A stretch of DNA of 7,635 bases from Comamonadaceae bacterium. Its GTDB lineage: Bacteria > Pseudomonadota > Gammaproteobacteria > Burkholderiales > Burkholderiaceae_C. A model generated the notes under the pieces. That model saw only the letters and a list, made by a program, of their open reading frames with translations. It searched no databases and was not told the DNA's origin. Each line of letters begins with the position of its first letter. Position 1 is the first letter of the stretch. Positions 5,686 through 7,635 of this stretch are shown one piece after another. Made by a program: the position numbers and the translations under genes. Location of the stretch: contig JAJTBK010000404.1 in assembly GCA_021286965.1 (NCBI GenBank), positions 1-7,635 on the forward strand, given 5' to 3'.

Positions 5686-6165
5686 GCGCTTGAGGGCCGG
5701 GCGGGAGCCGCCGGCCGGGGGCGCAGGCGGGGGTTCATCGCCCTCGGGCGCATCGGTGCGGTGCAGCGGCACCACGCGTTCGTCGCGCTCGCCGGCCAGG
5801 GCCAGGGTGGGCGACGGCGGCGGGGCTGGCAGCTCCTGCGGCACGGGCGGTGGCGGAAAAGCCATGCCCTGGCCGTTTTCACGCGCGTAGATGGCGGTGA
5901 CGTGGCCCACCGGAACCATGATCTCACGCGGCTGGCCGCCAAAGCGGGCCTTGAACTCGATGTAGTCGTTGCCCAGCTGCAGCGCGCTGGTGGCGTCCAT
6001 GCTGATGTTGAGCACGATTTCGCCATCCTTGACGTACTCGCGCGGCACCTGCACCGAGGCATCGACCCGCACCACGACATAAGGCGTAAAGCCGTTGTCG
6101 CTGCACCACTCGTACATGGCGCGGATCAGGTAGGGGCGGGTCGAGGGGCTGTCTTGCTCATTCAT
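5677..6165 (-). CDS. sspB: ClpXP protease specificity-enhancing factor SspB
   Basis: This 162-residue adaptor binds the ssrA tag on products of stalled translation and delivers them to ClpXP. The folded substrate-binding domain spans about residues 8-104, starting with TRPYLIRAMYEWCSDNGFTP. It includes the NISMDATSALQLGNDYIEFKARF region, the dimer and tag-binding core of the family. Residues about 104-154 form a proline- and charge-rich flexible linker. The extreme C-terminus, RPALKRVK (155-162), is the short ClpX-binding tail; the E. coli tail is very similar. Length is close to E. coli SspB (165). It starts 21 bp after sspA with only a weak ribosome binding site, so it is probably translated from the sspA-sspB transcript. 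It is followed by tRNA-Thr. Confidence 0.95.
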   Translation of the reverse strand: MNEQDSPSTRPYLIRAMYEWCSDNGFTPYVVVRVDASVQVPREYVKDGEIVLNISMDATSALQLGNDYIEFKARFGGQPREIMVPVGHVTAIYARENGQGMAFPPPPVPQELPAPPPSPTLALAGERDERVVPLHRTDAPEGDEPPPAPPAGGSRPALKRVK

Positions 6166-6186
6166 GGCGGCGGTCCGGGCAGGCGC

Positions 6187-6798
6187 TTACTTGCGCATCA
6201 CTTTCTCGGAGGGCGTGAGCGCCTCGATGTAGGCCGGGCGCGAGAAGATGCGCTCGGCATACTTGAGCAGCGGCGCGGCGTTCTTCGACAGCTCGATGCC
6301 GTAGTAATCGAGGCGCCACAGCAGCGGCGCAATCGCCACGTCGAGCATGGAGAAGTTCTCGCCCAGCATGTACTTGTTCTTGAGGAACACGGGCGCGAGC
6401 TGCGTCAGGCGATCGCGGATGTGGCTGCGTGCCTTTTCCAGCGCCTTGTCGTTGCCCTTGGTGGCGCGCGACTCGAGCGCGTTCACGTGGGTGAACAGCT
6501 CTTTTTCAAAGTTGAGCAGGAACAGGCGCACGCGCGCACGATCGACCGGGTCGCCGGGCATGAGCTGCGGGTGCGGGAAGCGCTCGTCGATGTACTCGTT
6601 GATGATGTTCGACTCGTACAAAATCAGGTCACGCTCGACCAGGATGGGCACCTGGCCGTAGGGGTTCATCACGCTGATGTCTTCGGGCTTGTTGTACAGA
6701 TCGACGTCGCGGATCTCGAAATCCATGCCTTTTTCAAACAGCACGAAGCGGCAGCGGTGGGAAAAGGGGCAGGTCGTTCCCGAGTAAAGCACCATCAT
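6187..6798 (-). CDS. sspA: Stringent starvation protein A (SspA), GST-fold RNA polymerase-associated regulator
   Basis: This 203-residue protein has a glutathione S-transferase fold. In E. coli, SspA binds RNA polymerase and helps in stationary phase, acid tolerance and phage late-gene expression. The thioredoxin-like N-terminal domain begins MMVLYSGTTCPFSHRCRFVL and includes NPYGQVPILVERDLILYES (about 45-63). The surface PHP motif, which I know as functionally important in E. coli SspA, is at residues 75-77 in DERFPHPQLMP. The all-helical C-terminal domain runs from about 85 to the end, with LDVAIAPLLWRLDYYGI typical of the family. Start: two consecutive ATGs. The first (6798) is preferred because AGGAG at 6812-6808 is nine bases upstream. 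It lies after petC but behind a strong terminator, so it probably has its own promoter, perhaps within or before the terminator region. Confidence 0.96.
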   Translation of the reverse strand: MMVLYSGTTCPFSHRCRFVLFEKGMDFEIRDVDLYNKPEDISVMNPYGQVPILVERDLILYESNIINEYIDERFPHPQLMPGDPVDRARVRLFLLNFEKELFTHVNALESRATKGNDKALEKARSHIRDRLTQLAPVFLKNKYMLGENFSMLDVAIAPLLWRLDYYGIELSKNAAPLLKYAERIFSRPAYIEALTPSEKVMRK

Positions 6799-6819
6799 GG
6801 CGAGAGACTCCTAAAAATC

Positions 6820-6851
6820 AAAAAGAGTGGGACGCCAAAAGCGCCCACTCT
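6820..6851 (-). terminator. Intrinsic terminator after petC
   Basis: On the minus strand, AGAGTGGG (6851-6844) pairs with CCCACTCT (6831-6824). Three further inner pairs (CGC/GCG) follow past a one-base bulge, around a short loop. The stem is followed by TTTT (6823-6820), then a further T-run to 6813. This is a good rho-independent terminator for the cytochrome bc1 operon, and it falls only about 20 bases before the sspA start. Confidence 0.88.
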
Positions 6852-6861
6852 GCAAAGGCAA

Positions 6862-6886
6862 CGCCCACCCGAGAACCGGGCGGGCG
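6862..6886 (-). other. Second GC-rich hairpin between the petC stop and the terminator
   Basis: On the minus strand, CGCCCGCCC (6886-6878) can pair with GGGTGGGCG (6870-6862) in nine consecutive positions, one of them G-U, around a seven-base loop. No U-run follows directly. It begins about 11 bases after the petC stop, so it could protect the petC message end or assist the terminator just downstream. Confidence 0.7.
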
Positions 6887-6897
6887 CGCGTCAGGTC

Positions 6898-7635
6898 TTA
6901 TTTGACGTCTTTCCAGTATGCCGCGTTCAAACGCCAGGCAATGACCGTAAAGATCGCCAGGTACAGCAGCACCCACAGGCCCAGGCTCTTGCGCTGGTCC
7001 TGGGCGGGCTCGCCCATCCACTGCAGGTAGTTGACCAGGTCACCGACGGCCTTGTCGTATTCCTGCTCGCTCATGCTGCCCTTGGTGAGCTGCTCCCAGC
7101 CTTTGAAGACGTGGGTTTTTTCACCGTGCTTTTCCACCTCTTCAAAGATGGCGTGGCGCTCGCCCTGCAGCTGCCACAGCGGGTGCGGCATACCGACACT
7201 GGGGAAGGCCAGGTTGTTCCAGCCGGTGGCCTTGGTGTCGTCGCGGTAGAAGGTGCGCAGGAAGGTGTACAGGTAGTCGGCACCCGAGCCCTGGCTGCCA
7301 GCGCGCGAGCGGGCGATCACCGTCAGATCCGGCGGGTTGGCACCAAACCATTCGGCGGCCTGCTTGGGGTCGATGGCCGATTTCATGGTTTCACCGATCT
7401 TGTCGGTGGTGAACAGCAGGTTGTCCTTGATGTCCTGCTCGGTCAGGCCGATGTCCTTCAGGCGGTTGTAGCGCATGAAGGCTGCCGAGTGGCAGTTGAG
7501 GCAGTAGTTGACGAAGATCTTGGCGCCGTTTTGCAGCGAAGCCTGGTCCTTGGTGTTGACCGGGGCCTTGTCCCAGGCGATGCCGCCGGCGTCAGACGCC
7601 TGCGCGCCGCCGACGATACCCAGGGCCGCAATCAG
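6898..7635 (-). CDS. petC: Cytochrome c1 of the cytochrome bc1 complex (5' end outside window)
   Basis: 245 residues are visible, and the frame is open to the right edge. The protein carries covalently bound heme c and passes electrons from the Rieske protein to soluble cytochrome c, facing the periplasm from the inner membrane. The visible N-terminus, LIAALGIVGGAQAS, is the end of a signal peptide with likely cleavage after AQA. The heme-binding motif is CLNCH (bases 7503-7489), with the usual SAAFMRYNR following. The axial methionine ligand is the Met in FPSVGMPHPLW (codon 7191-7189). One C-terminal membrane anchor, GLWVLLYLAIFTVIAW, is followed by RLNAAYWKDVK. Cytochrome c1 in this group is about 250 residues, so only the first few codons are missing. 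petA and petB are expected beyond the right edge. A terminator follows the stop codon. Confidence 0.96.
   Translation of the reverse strand: MIAALGIVGGAQASDAGGIAWDKAPVNTKDQASLQNGAKIFVNYCLNCHSAAFMRYNRLKDIGLTEQDIKDNLLFTTDKIGETMKSAIDPKQAAEWFGANPPDLTVIARSRAGSQGSGADYLYTFLRTFYRDDTKATGWNNLAFPSVGMPHPLWQLQGERHAIFEEVEKHGEKTHVFKGWEQLTKGSMSEQEYDKAVGDLVNYLQWMGEPAQDQRKSLGLWVLLYLAIFTVIAWRLNAAYWKDVK

Overview
The window looks like ordinary chromosome from a GC-rich beta-proteobacterium, most likely a member of the Burkholderiales and probably Comamonadaceae (Acidovorax/Comamonas-like). This rests on the strong G/C bias at third codon positions, the gene order petC-sspA-sspB, which is characteristic of that order, and two copies of a short AT-rich palindromic repeat of a type I remember from Comamonadaceae genomes. 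I cannot name a species.

Layout. Positions 1-138 hold the end of an IS5-family insertion sequence whose transposase reads out of the left edge. Next, on the minus strand, is a complete FAD-dependent GMC oxidoreductase (179-1774). A short divergent intergenic region separates it from a plus-strand run: 3-hydroxybutyryl-CoA dehydrogenase (1907-2755), a repeat-derived hairpin (2765-2820), a SrkA/YihE-type protein kinase (2864-3910) and a polytopic GT-C/ArnT-like glycosyltransferase (3961-5520). From 5532 to the right edge everything is on the minus strand. In transcription order it is cytochrome c1 petC (cut by the right edge), an intrinsic terminator, sspA, sspB, tRNA-Thr(UGU), and a second intrinsic terminator facing the end of the glycosyltransferase gene.

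How the genes work together. The right-hand block combines the last gene of the cytochrome bc1 operon with the stress/proteolysis pair SspA (RNA polymerase-associated) and SspB (ClpXP adaptor for ssrA-tagged proteins). The plus-strand block is a loose set: a beta-oxidation/butanoate enzyme, a stress kinase and an envelope glycosyltransferase. Only the last two are close enough to suggest co-transcription.

Nothing here looks like a new defence, mobile or biosynthetic system. The most distinctive feature is a second copy of the palindromic repeat inside the srkA reading frame. It is in frame, it supplies about 19-20 codons just before the catalytic HGDCHGGN loop, and it contains three rare AUA codons. 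Secondary points are two unpaired stem positions in the tRNA-Thr, a probable tRNA promoter overlapping the last codons of sspB, and a clear IS junction with a TNA-type target site.
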